This document shows, one piece after another, positions 21,728 through 31,996 of a stretch of 64,000 nt of DNA. How positions within the stretch are numbered: position 1 is the first letter of the stretch; the number at the start of each line of letters is the position of its first letter. Under the pieces are notes generated by a model, which was not told where the DNA came from, searched no databases, and was given only the letters and a program-made list of their open reading frames with translations. Origin of the DNA: Phaeodactylum tricornutum CCAP 1055/1 (Eukaryota > Bacillariophyta > Bacillariophyceae > Surirellales > Neidiaceae). Made by a program: the position numbers and the translations under genes. The stretch covers positions 248,001-312,000 of the forward strand of contig NC_011698.1 in the NCBI RefSeq assembly GCF_000150955.2. The letters are read 5' to 3'.

Positions 21728-22747
21728 CTATGGCGATCGCCCACAGCCCGCTGCCGCTCGTAGCCTTGACGAATCAAAGTCGGATTGCTTGGTGATATTT
21801 TCTGGCACAGTTTTCCATCCATTGGCCTTGGGAATCCAGAACGGCGCGTACAGTACGGTGCCATGCTTGTTCAAAATAGCTGGAACGAACGAGAACGAAC
21901 TCCTAGAAAGTATGATAGTGTCCGCCGTCATCATTTCTCGCCACGTATCCGCCATACTCGTGTTGACAAAAACGTTATATTTTTGAAAATCGCCCAAGCT
22001 CTCGTACGATTTTAGCTGGGAGTATATCGTGACGTTGCTATTCGTAGGAACGAATGTATCAATCACTGCTTGGTAGTATGCGTTCGTCAAGTAGCGAAAT
22101 TTGATAGACGCCCCGCCCCGAGTGCACGGATCAACGTCCCCCCTGCGTATGTGTACCGCTGTCTGATGTGAAGCGGATGCTATTCTCTCCGGGTAGTTCA
22201 CTCTCGATCTGATGTATGCCAACCATTTTGAAGACCATCGCTGAGAACCGTTGTGAGTATAGATGGATGAATCCAATATATCTGTAAAGTTTGCGGGGCA
22301 GGCAAACTTGAGTTCCTCTGCGAGACCTAGACCAATGAGTAGGTGCTGATGCGTCTCAACGCGCTGGTAGCGATTATCCTCTGGGTTTGTCCAACAAGCA
22401 CCGAGGTATGTCATGTTGTTGTGAAATGCATAGGAATGCGCATACATCATGTCTAGAATCGCCGACCCGGATCTGTCGGTTCGTGCTTTCGAATAGATGC
22501 CTTTAAGTTGGTTTCCTTCCGAGTTACCTCTCATGTTTTGGTGGACTCCCTTCACATCGCTTCCGAGGGAATCGGCCTTGAGCGCCAGTGCTGACGAAGA
22601 ATTTCTTTTGGAAAGGCTGGTTACGGAAAGGACCGGATTTGCATTTTTCACGTAGAACTGTCCCAATAATGTCAAAAGCAAAAAGAACATCAAGATTCCC
22701 CCGGTGACTCGCAGCGATCTCAATGATCGCGTCCCTATGATTGGCAT
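21728..22747 (-). CDS. Type II membrane glycosyltransferase, fucosyltransferase-like
   Basis: Single exon, 339 residues. A short cytosolic basic tail and one membrane segment (about residues 16-33) followed by a luminal domain fit a Golgi enzyme. The block AVHIRRGDVDPC is the HxRRxD nucleotide-sugar/catalytic motif of the alpha-1,2/alpha-1,6 fucosyltransferase (and O-fucosyltransferase) superfamily, and ILSRSSFSFVPAILN is the matching C-terminal motif that binds GDP. Several NxT/S sites (NMT, NFT, NGS, NVT, NTS, NIT) are present. Donor and acceptor are not predictable. Diatoms carry several such genes. Confidence 0.72.
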   Translation of the reverse strand: MPIIGTRSLRSLRVTGGILMFFLLLTLLGQFYVKNANPVLSVTSLSKRNSSSALALKADSLGSDVKGVHQNMRGNSEGNQLKGIYSKARTDRSGSAILDMMYAHSYAFHNNMTYLGACWTNPEDNRYQRVETHQHLLIGLGLAEELKFACPANFTDILDSSIYTHNGSQRWSSKWLAYIRSRVNYPERIASASHQTAVHIRRGDVDPCTRGGASIKFRYLTNAYYQAVIDTFVPTNSNVTIYSQLKSYESLGDFQKYNVFVNTSMADTWREMMTADTIILSRSSFSFVPAILNKHGTVLYAPFWIPKANGWKTVPENITKQSDFDSSRLRAAAGCGRSP

Positions 22748-23324
22748 GGAGTCCGTGTCTTCGGTCGGTCCAAATTTGGAAGGCTGGAGTCTCGTTTCTA
22801 TGGTTCTTGCGATTGTGTGCGCGAGAGGAAACGTGCAGATCTCTCTTATGGTGTGCGTTACTTGTTTTGGAGCTCGATAGGGATCCTCGTGAAAACAGCC
22901 GTTTTAAGAAAATTTTGTTCTTGTGAATGTCTGTTGCGTCTTCTAAACCCTCAAGAATGCAATGATCACGGTAATAATTGTAAACTGGAGCGTCACATAT
23001 CAAAATAAATCGTCTCGGAAGTTCATATCATTTGATACGTCGCAATGCGTTAAGCATTCGTCGCCTTTATGAGCAAACACGAGTGAGTATATGCTCGAGC
23101 TCTTGGACGGCGAAAGGCAAAAGAACTGGAGAGAACTCGTACGGGCATCACACCACCAATTTACATTTAAGAGATTGTCCAAGATGTTTTGTCACTCGTT
23201 CTGTGTCAGATTTTGGAAGTAGCTTACAGTTACATTGGTTACAGCTACCACGGATCTGGGGCATTCAATTTGACAATCTATCCGGAATGGGATTCTATTT
23301 TACAAGACATGACGTTTTATCTAT
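22748..23324. other. Intergenic region, no supported gene
   Basis: About 0.58 kb between the glycosyltransferase start and the bestrophin stop. Reading frames on both strands here are short and unconvincing. Confidence 0.4.
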
Positions 23325-24860
23325 TCACGCTCTCGCATTCACAGTCAATAGACGCGTGCTTTCCAGAAATTCTTGCTTGTGCCGATACTGCTTACGAAAC
23401 GACTCGGGTGGTACCTGGCCTTCACGCCGATCGACTCTGGCCTGAAGTTTCTGTACGGCACTCAAGCCGTCCCTGTCCAGTACCGTCATATAAACATCCT
23501 CTATAACGGAACGCATTTCCCCAATTACCGGCAAATCACTCGGTTCCTCTCCAAACGGATCGTCAAGCTCACAGCTGACCAAGTCTAACCCCATGAATCC
23601 GTACGTGGCGATGAAGACGATCAAAACGTTTTGGAGCATTGTATCGAAAACTTTCACCAATGCGAACGACATGGTGTATACGTAAAAGAACAAGAATGTG
23701 TGCTCCATTTGAATCAAAGGGAATGGAAAGGGTGTAGTCAGGTATTTTCGAAGGCTGAAAGGACGACATATTCGTGAGCTCTAGCAAAAACATACTGAAA
23801 CGGTATGCTCTGTTTTCACTTACCCATAGTAACCCGTCATAAAGTTGGTGACACAGTCCAAGATTTGTTTTTCTCGGTAGGAGTCAAGCGTGCTCTCGAA
23901 CACCAAGTTCTTGTGGGACATGATAACACTACGAAGTTTGTAGGCCATGCGAATCGGTACCCGCAGGTTTTGGTCTGAATCTGTGTGGTAGCCGTGTGTC
24001 CACTGGCGTTCTGCGTGTATTGTGGACGACATTGATTGACTGGAAGCAGATGAGGTGGCTGATCCATACAATAGCGGATTTTCTAAGTTCTGAAGCAAAA
24101 AGGAACGCTCTTCGCTGTTGAGCTCGGGCACCTCCCAAGCATTCATGCCGTCTGAATTGGCGCGTGTCAGCATGGCAGAAGTGACTCGCAACAACACAAT
24201 TGAATAGTAGGCTACTTCGTGCCGCCACACGGCTTCGCTGGAAGCGTTGTCACCACTGTCGTTATTATTGTTCTTGTTGTTGTCATAGCCATCTCCCGTC
24301 AATATACAGGCCATCTGGACTGTTTCTCGAGTACTCGCGAAGAGTGCATCGAGATATTCACGAAACTCAAAGTAAACGTCAAAGGTCTTGGAACAGCGCG
24401 AGACGACTAGAAAACCCACAATCAAACCCATGAATTCGTGGCCATACTCCGAAACAGTAAGGTCAATGTGACGGTACTCGAGCAGATAGCGTACTAGAAT
24501 TGTTAGGCCGACGTTCACGATGCAATGTGGTAGCACTCGTTTCCAAATCGATCCATGAATTTGAAAGAGTATTTCCCAGTGATTGGCGCTATTGTATTGC
24601 ACCGTACGACTGTATCCATGGTCTGGGCGTGTCATACCGATCGTTGGCCTATCCGTTCCTATGAGACGAATAGGGTGTGGGGAGGGGACCGCATCCAATG
24701 TGCTCGACTTGACACCATGTGCCAAAAAGTATGAGGGCTGCCGTGAAGTATAGTTCGTGAACCGACCACCATCAGACTGACACTCCCGGACGGTAAATTG
24801 CCCCCGGGAATGAAAGATACGCTGCTTGCCGCGGTATTTACGTCTGTACGTCGTCATCAT
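23325..24860 (-). CDS. Bestrophin-family anion channel (UPF0187)
   Basis: Forms pentameric anion (chloride or bicarbonate) channels in membranes; in algae some members sit in thylakoids. Two exons, 23824-24860 and 23325-23754, with a 69-nt intron, give 488 residues from the first true ATG (MMTTYRRKYRG). Family marks: a conserved membrane segment with GLIVGFLVVSRCSKTFDVYFE, an aromatic helix region, and in exon 2 the motif PFPFPLIQM followed by a helix, then SCELDDPFG, the acidic Ca-clasp-like block of the family. An Asn-rich insertion (encoded near 24250-24285) interrupts a loop. Membrane location is certain in kind; organelle is unknown because the N-terminus has no clear presequence. Shares a very short divergent intergenic segment with the next gene. 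Confidence 0.88.
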
Positions 24861-24973
24861 TGAGTGAGTCACAGTGAAGAAAGTGATGAGAGTCTCTACA
24901 TAGTACAAAATTGAAGCGGAACGACACGGTAAGAAAACAGCGGCCTTCCACTCCTGGAACTCCAAAAAGAGAC
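24861..24973. promoter_or_regulatory. Very short divergent promoter between bestrophin and LW-domain genes
   Basis: Only 113 bp separate the two predicted ATGs (266 bp if the second gene begins at 25127). Both promoters and leaders must overlap or lie partly in the neighbour's sequence. No canonical element recognised. Confidence 0.35.
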
Positions 24974-26245
24974 ATGAAGTTTTTCTCCATCCGGCTTCAT
25001 TTCGTCAGCCAATCCATTGAACGCTCGTTACCTCAATTCTGTCGTCACTACCATATACGATTCCGATTTCGTTCACCCATAACAGGTGCAATTGTTTTTC
25101 ACTCGGCACCGTTTGTCTCGACCGCAATGTCTCCAGCAAACGAGAAAAAAGTGTCCATGGATGCACTCGCCAAACTAGCACAATCTCTCCAAAAGGAGAT
25201 TGCCGATGCGGAGCCATCGCTCGAACGATGCCAAGATTTAATTTCTGCAACGGAAAAGGAAGGATCAGCCGAAATTATAACTATTGAAGCGTTGGATCGA
25301 ACGAAACTCGGCAAGATTGTTACCAAGGCGGTCAAACACTTCCGTCGCGTGAAACGGCACGGAAAGCAAGCAGACTGGCAGTCGCTGCAGTCGCGGGGCG
25401 AAACGTTACTCGAGCAGTGGAAGCAAGCAGTGGCAAAAGAGGAGAGCCAAGGCGAAGAAACTCCCAAAGCGACGGGCGAAGCAGACGATGTCGCGTTGGA
25501 TGGCAGTACGGGATTGCCAACTTCGCAATCGGCATACCGAGCTCGATTAACGAAGCAAAAGAAAGAACTCTACAAAGATCCTCCAGAATTGCCTCCTCCA
25601 CCGGTCAAGATTGAATCGGAGTATTGCGGCCTACCAAAGCGTGACTCCAAGACTGCTTCTTTAACGTTCGAATGTGGTAAAACGAGCAAGCATTTAGGGT
25701 CGTGGCTCCAAGACTTTCATCCCAATCGCACTCCGGAAGAAATTCTGCGGGCTGGCGCCTTTGGGGGTACCTACTTTCGATCCATCGCCTCCGCCGTAAC
25801 GAATCAAACGTATTCATCGAATCAAGTATTAAAGGATACGGTCCCGGATGAATGGATCGCAGGGCTAGACCGTAAGAGTATGCTGACGTCCGCGACATAT
25901 CGGCAGAACGTGAATAAATACGGTTCCAAATGTGGTGGATCACTGGGAATGTGGGAAAGTAGTGGTTGGATTACAGATGTTGACCCGTACGGCTGGTTTC
26001 AATGGTACTGTCGCTTTTACCAAGGCCGACGTAGCTCTGACGACCAAAGACAAATTTCACGATGGTTAAAGAACACGGGTCCGAAAGGTCGCTTTCGCTC
26101 GCAGCTGTGCAACAAGATTTTAGCCGCCAATACCCGTCACGATGACACCAGTATTAGTCCAGTGATTCGTCAGAATTTGTTACACTGGGGATTGGAGATT
26201 ACGCCCGAAATACTGGAGGCGCACCGCAAACGGACCGGCAAGTAA
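24974..26245 (+). CDS. LW/TFIIS-N-like domain protein with a conserved C-terminal domain
   Basis: Single exon. With the ATG at 24974 it has 423 residues and an N-terminus that is basic, Phe-rich and free of acids, like a mitochondrial or signal presequence; with the ATG at 25127 (MSPANEKK) it has 372 and starts at the domain. The first domain (about 95 residues after 25142) is a four-helix bundle of the TFIIS N-terminal/LW type (DRTKLGKIVTKAVKHFRR ... LEQWKQAV), which binds disordered peptides in transcription elongation factors. The C-terminal half contains GGTYFRSIASAV, VNKYGSKCGGSLGMWESSGW, DPYGWFQWYCRFYQGRR and DDQRQISRWL, a block conserved in algae and fungi whose function I do not know. 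Role in transcription is inference from the first domain only. Confidence 0.7.
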   Translation: MKFFSIRLHFVSQSIERSLPQFCRHYHIRFRFRSPITGAIVFHSAPFVSTAMSPANEKKVSMDALAKLAQSLQKEIADAEPSLERCQDLISATEKEGSAEIITIEALDRTKLGKIVTKAVKHFRRVKRHGKQADWQSLQSRGETLLEQWKQAVAKEESQGEETPKATGEADDVALDGSTGLPTSQSAYRARLTKQKKELYKDPPELPPPPVKIESEYCGLPKRDSKTASLTFECGKTSKHLGSWLQDFHPNRTPEEILRAGAFGGTYFRSIASAVTNQTYSSNQVLKDTVPDEWIAGLDRKSMLTSATYRQNVNKYGSKCGGSLGMWESSGWITDVDPYGWFQWYCRFYQGRRSSDDQRQISRWLKNTGPKGRFRSQLCNKILAANTRHDDTSISPVIRQNLLHWGLEITPEILEAHRKRTGK

Positions 26246-27594
26246 ACGGGAAGAAGCGAGGTCGAGGTTGGACCAAGACACTGAATCCGGTGCAGCCAAA
26301 GAGCCTGTATGTAGAATACCGACCTAACAAGTTGTCGTTTTACTTTGAATTCTTTATGCTCCCGTATCCAACTCATCCGTTTGTCCCCAAGAGGTGTGAC
26401 ATAGCGACAACAAAGGATACATTACAAACGGGGTAAGACAGACCGGACCGCAAGGACGTAAGCCTACGTCGTGTCGCATCGGACTCCGGGTCAATACCTT
26501 GCGTAGGCAACAAGTTCATTCTGGAATAGGAGCGCTCCTTCTCTATCTAGTCATCCGATCCGAACACAATCACAGCAACGTCGAATATAGGTAGCATTAC
26601 CGGCCCGGAAGGAAGAACCTATGTTCTGATCGCTAGTTTCGTCCGCGACGAACAGTAAAGAAATCTAACTCACTGTCAATAGCTGTAGAGAGAGGACTGC
26701 TTGCCTAGCTAGAGGTCTGTCGTCGCCAATGAGATGGGGTCGGAAATTCTGCCACGTCAGTCGTTCGGCCGACCGCACTGTTGACGGAACGGTTTGTATG
26801 TGACCTCGATCATATCCAATGAGCCAGTCGGCACGCGTTAAAGTCAAAACCAGGTTGATTTAACTTCTGCGTTGGCGCGACTGAATAATTAAGTTACAAG
26901 ACAAATGACCGGGTCGAAGTTCAACTACAAACTGTACCTGCCCAAACAAACGGGGAACGAGGGCCAGGACTCGGATCCGGCAGAACCCAAACAAGCTGTC
27001 CGCGTTTGCGGTTTGAGTGTACCTAACCTCCTTTGCTCAATTCTCTTGCCTTCCCCATCCGCACTCCTTGTTGTTTTCTTCTTTGCGTGTTGGGTGACTG
27101 AGAACAACAACCAAGAACTCTTGCTGCGTAGAAGCTGCTGACAGTGCATACGCTTTTGTACGAGCAAGAGAGATAGAAAGCTAGAAAGGAAAAAAAATCG
27201 TGTCTTTACTCTAGAGAATTCTTCTCCTACGCTGCGTCGACCAAAAGCGTTCCGGTCCCATCCTTTCCTTCCACGAGACCGTTCCTGTGTCCTGGACGAA
27301 AGTCGGCTTGTAAGCCCAGCGGTAAGGGGACTCTCTCTCTACCGCAATTGTACACTTTCATCAACCGGAGGAAAGATTTGCACAATTGCGACCAACTTTC
27401 GTTGTGAGATTTGGCAGTCGCGAGTTTCGCTCCTCTGACGTTCCCTTAACGTCGGCTCGTATTTACGCTACGCTACACACCCCGCCGTGCCCTCCTTTCT
27501 AGTTCCCGGACTCAGCCGAGACGTCTTCCGAAAAAGTGTGCGTTTTGTTCACGCCCTGCCCCGCAAAAAATCGTGGTAGAAGCAAACGGTACCA
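26246..27594. other. Intergenic region upstream of the LRR gene
   Basis: About 1.35 kb. Holds CTCACTGTCAATAG near 26670, related to the words upstream of other genes, and a 78-codon frame at 26905-27141 without recognisable similarity. Pyrimidine-rich towards the LRR gene start, as expected for a leader. No gene supported. Confidence 0.4.
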
Positions 27595-29193
27595 ATGAGT
27601 TACATATTGGCGCTCGGTGCCGACAAAATCCGCCATCACATGGTGGAAAAGCGGCATCAGAAAGAAGCGGCAGCTTCTGGTACGGCCGACAAAGACCTAG
27701 CCTGGTGTCACGAAGACTTGATCAACCGACTCAAACGCAACGAAATGGAAACATTGAGTCTCGGTTGGAAGGATTCCGATTTCAGTTACCATCGCAGTGC
27801 TCGTAAAGTTACGGCATTGGAGAAGGCTCTGTTGGTGAATACCTCCGTCCGTCACGTTTCTTTGGGATGGCGTGTGCACCATAAACGTCGAGAGATACTG
27901 GTGCGCATTCTCAAGGCCCTCTCTTCGAAATCGCACAACGGAAAACTTCTCTCGTTACAGTTAGTCTTGGATGATTGGATCCCCGAAGCGACTCTCAAGA
28001 ATCTTTTGTCCTCCCAACGTCATTTGGTCACCATCGAGATTGGAGCTGTGCAAGTCATGCGTCGCAATGCCGTGGGACACGTATGCTGTGCCGCGGCGGC
28101 AGCTTCACAGCGAGCCGCCACCGAAAGTGCCCGACTGTTTGTCGCCACTCACTCTTCCTCGGTCGCCCCAAGCACGACTGTAGCCTCGGTGTCTCGGAAC
28201 AGTAACCTCGTCGTGCCATCCGGTGAGTATGGGCCTATCGTGTCGCAATTCTGTTGCGATCACAACGTGGCCAGTCGTATCTTTGGAAAAGTCGACGTCA
28301 ACCATTACATTACGAAACTCAAGTCACTTAGTTTGGAAGATTGTAATTTGACCGACGCATCGGCCGAAGTGTTGGCTGACGCCTTGCACTTGCGTGGGGG
28401 CATTGCCAATCTCTCCTTGCGGAACAATCGACACCTGGGCAAAAGGGGATTGGCCTTGTTGTGTCAAGCTCCCGTGATGGACAAGCTCGATTTTGGTATT
28501 TGCGATTTGGATACCGACGAGACCATCGCGGTGGCACACGCCATCGCCCGACGTCCTTGGGTATTGGGCGAACTCGTTCTGGCCGGAAATTATCGCATGG
28601 ACACGGACGGTCTGCTGGCACTCGTCTCGACCCAAACGTGTCGGAAACTACGGGCACTCGACGTGAGCTTTTGTGACGTGGGCGATCACCGCGCAACCGC
28701 TGTTTTGACGGCACTGCGGCAATTGAGTACCCAAACGGCGCTCCATACCTTTATCATGCAAGGCGGTCGCATAGTATGTGCGGAAGCGACGCAAGCCCTG
28801 TGTGACTTATTGTTGGAAAATACACCGCTACGGACCTTGCGCATCAATCATCCCCGCTCGCCGCAATACGTGTCCACCGCCCAACTCAACTTGATACTCA
28901 CCAGCTTACGCGAAAACTACGAGCTCGAACATTTGGACGTGGATATTCGGGTAGAAACAGTCTCGGACATTGACATTCAACGCGAGATGGACATATATTT
29001 TCGACTCAACAAAGCCGGGCGTCGGATTTTGCGACCTAACGAGTTTGTGGCAAGCTTACCGCCCCGCGCGGGCTCGAATAAAACATCCCATAAGCCGGAT
29101 TGGTACACGGTGGTGGCCAATGCCGGGACGGATTTGAATGTTGTGTACTGGATAGTCCGGCAGAGTGCCGATTATTTTGCGTCGTGGCAGTAG
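27595..29193 (+). CDS. Leucine-rich repeat (RNI-like) protein
   Basis: Single exon, 532 residues. From about residue 240 there are repeats of the ribonuclease-inhibitor type: KLKSLSLEDCNLTD, ANLSLRNNRHLG, DKLDFGICDLD, GELVLAGNYRMD, RALDVSFCDVGD, each followed by a helix with alternating Leu and Ala. The end (YFRLNKAGRRIL ... FASLPP ... WYTVVANAG) is a C-terminal cap typical of diatom LRR proteins, with an LNKAGR block also seen in NLR-like proteins of microbes. No signal peptide, membrane segment, kinase or nucleotide-binding domain, so most likely an intracellular protein-interaction scaffold. The low-complexity Ala/Ser/Val stretch at residues 160-215 separates an N-terminal region without clear repeats. 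Confidence 0.82.
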   Translation: MSYILALGADKIRHHMVEKRHQKEAAASGTADKDLAWCHEDLINRLKRNEMETLSLGWKDSDFSYHRSARKVTALEKALLVNTSVRHVSLGWRVHHKRREILVRILKALSSKSHNGKLLSLQLVLDDWIPEATLKNLLSSQRHLVTIEIGAVQVMRRNAVGHVCCAAAAASQRAATESARLFVATHSSSVAPSTTVASVSRNSNLVVPSGEYGPIVSQFCCDHNVASRIFGKVDVNHYITKLKSLSLEDCNLTDASAEVLADALHLRGGIANLSLRNNRHLGKRGLALLCQAPVMDKLDFGICDLDTDETIAVAHAIARRPWVLGELVLAGNYRMDTDGLLALVSTQTCRKLRALDVSFCDVGDHRATAVLTALRQLSTQTALHTFIMQGGRIVCAEATQALCDLLLENTPLRTLRINHPRSPQYVSTAQLNLILTSLRENYELEHLDVDIRVETVSDIDIQREMDIYFRLNKAGRRILRPNEFVASLPPRAGSNKTSHKPDWYTVVANAGTDLNVVYWIVRQSADYFASWQ

Positions 29194-29600
29194 ACCACCC
29201 TAGTGTGTTGTCACTGCTCATTGTAAGCCAGAAATTGTCTGTTGCCAAACTGGAGAGGAAAAGTTACTTGGCAATGTATGTACTAAGTCACACCGAGATG
29301 AGTCTATGTTTTATGAGCTTTTATTGTTTAGTCTCGTTGGAATCTTCTCGAAAACGAGTACCAACTGTGAACAAAGCACTTGCATCCTCGGTTTAGTTCT
29401 ATGTTACCTAACTCGAGCGGATATTGTTATGCCCTTTTTGCGTTCATTTTCCGTGTAAATTTCGCGTGAGGCAATCCGGTTCCCAACAACATGATTGCCA
29501 ATTTCAATGATGCGCTAGCCTACTTTATTTGTAGGCCTTGTAGATCAGTCTACACCAATGGGTGTACAGGAACGGAATTGTGGACTGTAATATCCAGAGT
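29194..29600. other. Intergenic region, nothing recognised
   Basis: About 0.4 kb between two plus-strand genes; must contain the end of the LRR transcript and the promoter of the prolyl 4-hydroxylase gene. Confidence 0.35.
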
Positions 29601-31844
29601 ATGCGAAGTGCCTTGGCAATGGAGCATAGTGGGGACGAGGGCAATCTAGACATAGACGTAAACGATGACGACGGCGTGGATGGCGACAGCCCGGACAATG
29701 GTAGTGACAAAGATTCTGACGCGTCGACGTGGGAAGACGATACGGCCAGCGGGTATGAGAATGAGGAAGAAGAAACAGACGAGTATGAAGCCACAAGCAA
29801 GTCTTCGCGAAGTCAAAAGCGACGCCAAGGCCGTGATACCACATTTCTTCCTCGAAATCGTGTCCCCCTACTTCTGCAACAGCATTGGATCGCTAGAGTC
29901 GTTGCGATTGCAGCTACTGTGCTTACTTATCCGTCGATTTCTGGCAGTACCTCTCCAGGTGGTATTTCTGCAATAGTGAGCAGAAGCGTTTTCACGGCAT
30001 CCCCGTACGAACCATCCCTTTCGACGTCGACACGCACACAACCATTTGCACAATTACCAGAGAACTGCCAATCTCACATTTTGCCCTGGTCGAAACTTGG
30101 GGGATCATTACGATCCAATCGATCGGCGTAATGGATTGCGTGTCATGGACTTTCATGTGCCCAAGACGCTCTTACCAGCCTTGAAGCGTCATCTTGCTGC
30201 CGATTGGCTTCAGGATGATGATTACTCCCTGGTCTTGGCCGCTATGGACGATTGGATTGACCAGGTACTGCTTGATTATCCACAGGTCCAGTGCATCACC
30301 GATGTCTTGGAAAAGGAACGCATCTCCGGCAATCGTTCCAGATGCTTAGTCAAAGGATATTCCTTCTATTACCAGACACCAACTTTCGCCAGCATGTACG
30401 CCGAGGATGGGGTTGGTACGATTTCCACCGGCTTTCCGGGAGATCGCGGTACCTTCGACTCGGTCAACTCGTTTCATAACATCAAGCTACCACAGCAACA
30501 CCTCAAACGCTCCAAACTCCGACCCTCCCATTTGACGTTTACCGGCTTTGCTGCCCAATTTGACAATCGCAGCCCGGAGCCGCTCTGGTTGTTTTGGGAC
30601 GATGCCCACAGCAATCGTGCCACACTTATTGGCGAGATTGCACCACTCAAACGTTTGGGAACTGCCACTATCCCCGGACAAGCATTCTTCTTGACGCCGG
30701 TTCACGGCCGGTCCCATAAAGTTGTTCGATGGGTAGTCACGGCCGAAACTGCCGTTTACGTCTACGATCCATCGTCCACCCACACGCTGGAGCAACTCGA
30801 CGAACAGCAAGTTAGTGCGCAGTGGAAGAATGCAGAGCAGGAGCGTTTGTACGACATGCTGCGCTTGCATGACGAATTTGCTTGCTACATTTTAAACGAC
30901 ACTGGCTGGCGACCTTTCCCCGTTCCTTGCCCATTCACCACTCGTGGTCTGCCAAGTTTTTTCTCGCAAACGCACTGCGTCGTTTTACCCGACACGGCTT
31001 TTTCCGAAACCAAGAACAACAACAACAAGATCCATCAAAGCGACCAACTCACCCTCAAGGTCGTGTCAGTCACACTCCGGGTTTTTGAAATTGAACGATT
31101 CCTTACACCAGACGAATGCAACGCTCGTGGAATTGGCGACGAGCAATTCGACGGACGGTGGTGGCGGATTCGGGACAAGCACAGTGTATGCTGGCAACAC
31201 AGTCAGACAGCAACGAGATTTGTCCACACGGTCGTCCTCCAATACCTGGTTAGAACGATCCGCTGCCGTGAACAATTTGACTGATCGGCTGTACCGTCGC
31301 GCCGCCCATGTTTTACAAATCGACGAAAGCTTGCTGCAATCAGCCCTCCCCTTGGATGAAGACGGCAACGAACCTACGTATTCTAACTATCACTCGCTGG
31401 CAGAATCGTTGCAGATTGTCCGATATACGGAAGGCGAAGAGTACACCGCACACCACGACTTTGTCTATCCTCCAATACGTCACCGCTATCAACCAACACG
31501 ATTTGCCACCTTGCTTTTTTACTTAAACGACAATTTCGAAGGGGGAAAACTGCATTTCCTCGAGCCGTCAACGCTCAATATCATGAAGGTATCACTGTCT
31601 ACCCTAAGCAGGGAAAGGCGGTACTCTTTTAATAATGTACTACCTGACGGCAATGTAGACGACTTGTCTCAACACGCATCGACTCCGGTCACTCGCGGCC
31701 AAAAGGTGAGCGAAGCACGCATGATCCATGGATAGGGTGTTGCGTAGAGAGGAAATCTTCTATTTCACAATGGCTCTCACTTTCTTGGTCACTATTTTTT
31801 AGTACCTGGCAAACTTATGGATCTGGGAACCCATGATCAATTGA
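29601..31844 (+). CDS. Membrane-anchored prolyl 4-hydroxylase-like 2OG-Fe(II) oxygenase, frame-broken
   Basis: Hydroxylates proline in proteins using 2-oxoglutarate, oxygen and iron. Read as exon 1 29601-29975, exon 2 30061-31705, exon 3 31803-31844, with 85- and 97-nt GT-AG introns; the last exon supplies YLANLWIWEP, the normal end of the family. Exon 1 encodes an acidic cytosolic tail and a membrane segment (WIARVVAIAATVLTYP), giving a type II ER/Golgi topology. A VHL-beta-like domain (PLWLFWDD ... LIGEIAPLKRLG) precedes the oxygenase, which shows the iron ligands in YTAHHDF and DLSQHA and the 2OG-binding Lys in PVTRGQK. Odd: three frame changes interrupt exon 2, at about 31120, between 31570 and 31590, and at about 31632 (TTTTAATAATG where TTTTATAATG is expected). 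Either sequence errors or a decaying gene. Confidence 0.72.
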
Positions 31845-31996
31845 GAAAGCCAAAAAGAAATCGATTGACAGCCGTTGGCCCCTACCCGGAATAAATCATT
31901 GTCAGGCCTAGCTCATGACGGCGAAAATAAGGGACTTACAGTTAAAAGTGTTTCTATAGGTGTTCAGCTTTGGCATCCGAGGTATTGCTATAAATG

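Noticed and set aside
22524-23008. Minus-strand frame of 159 codons overlapping the start of the glycosyltransferase gene
   Set aside because: It is out of frame with a well-supported gene and has no recognisable motif.
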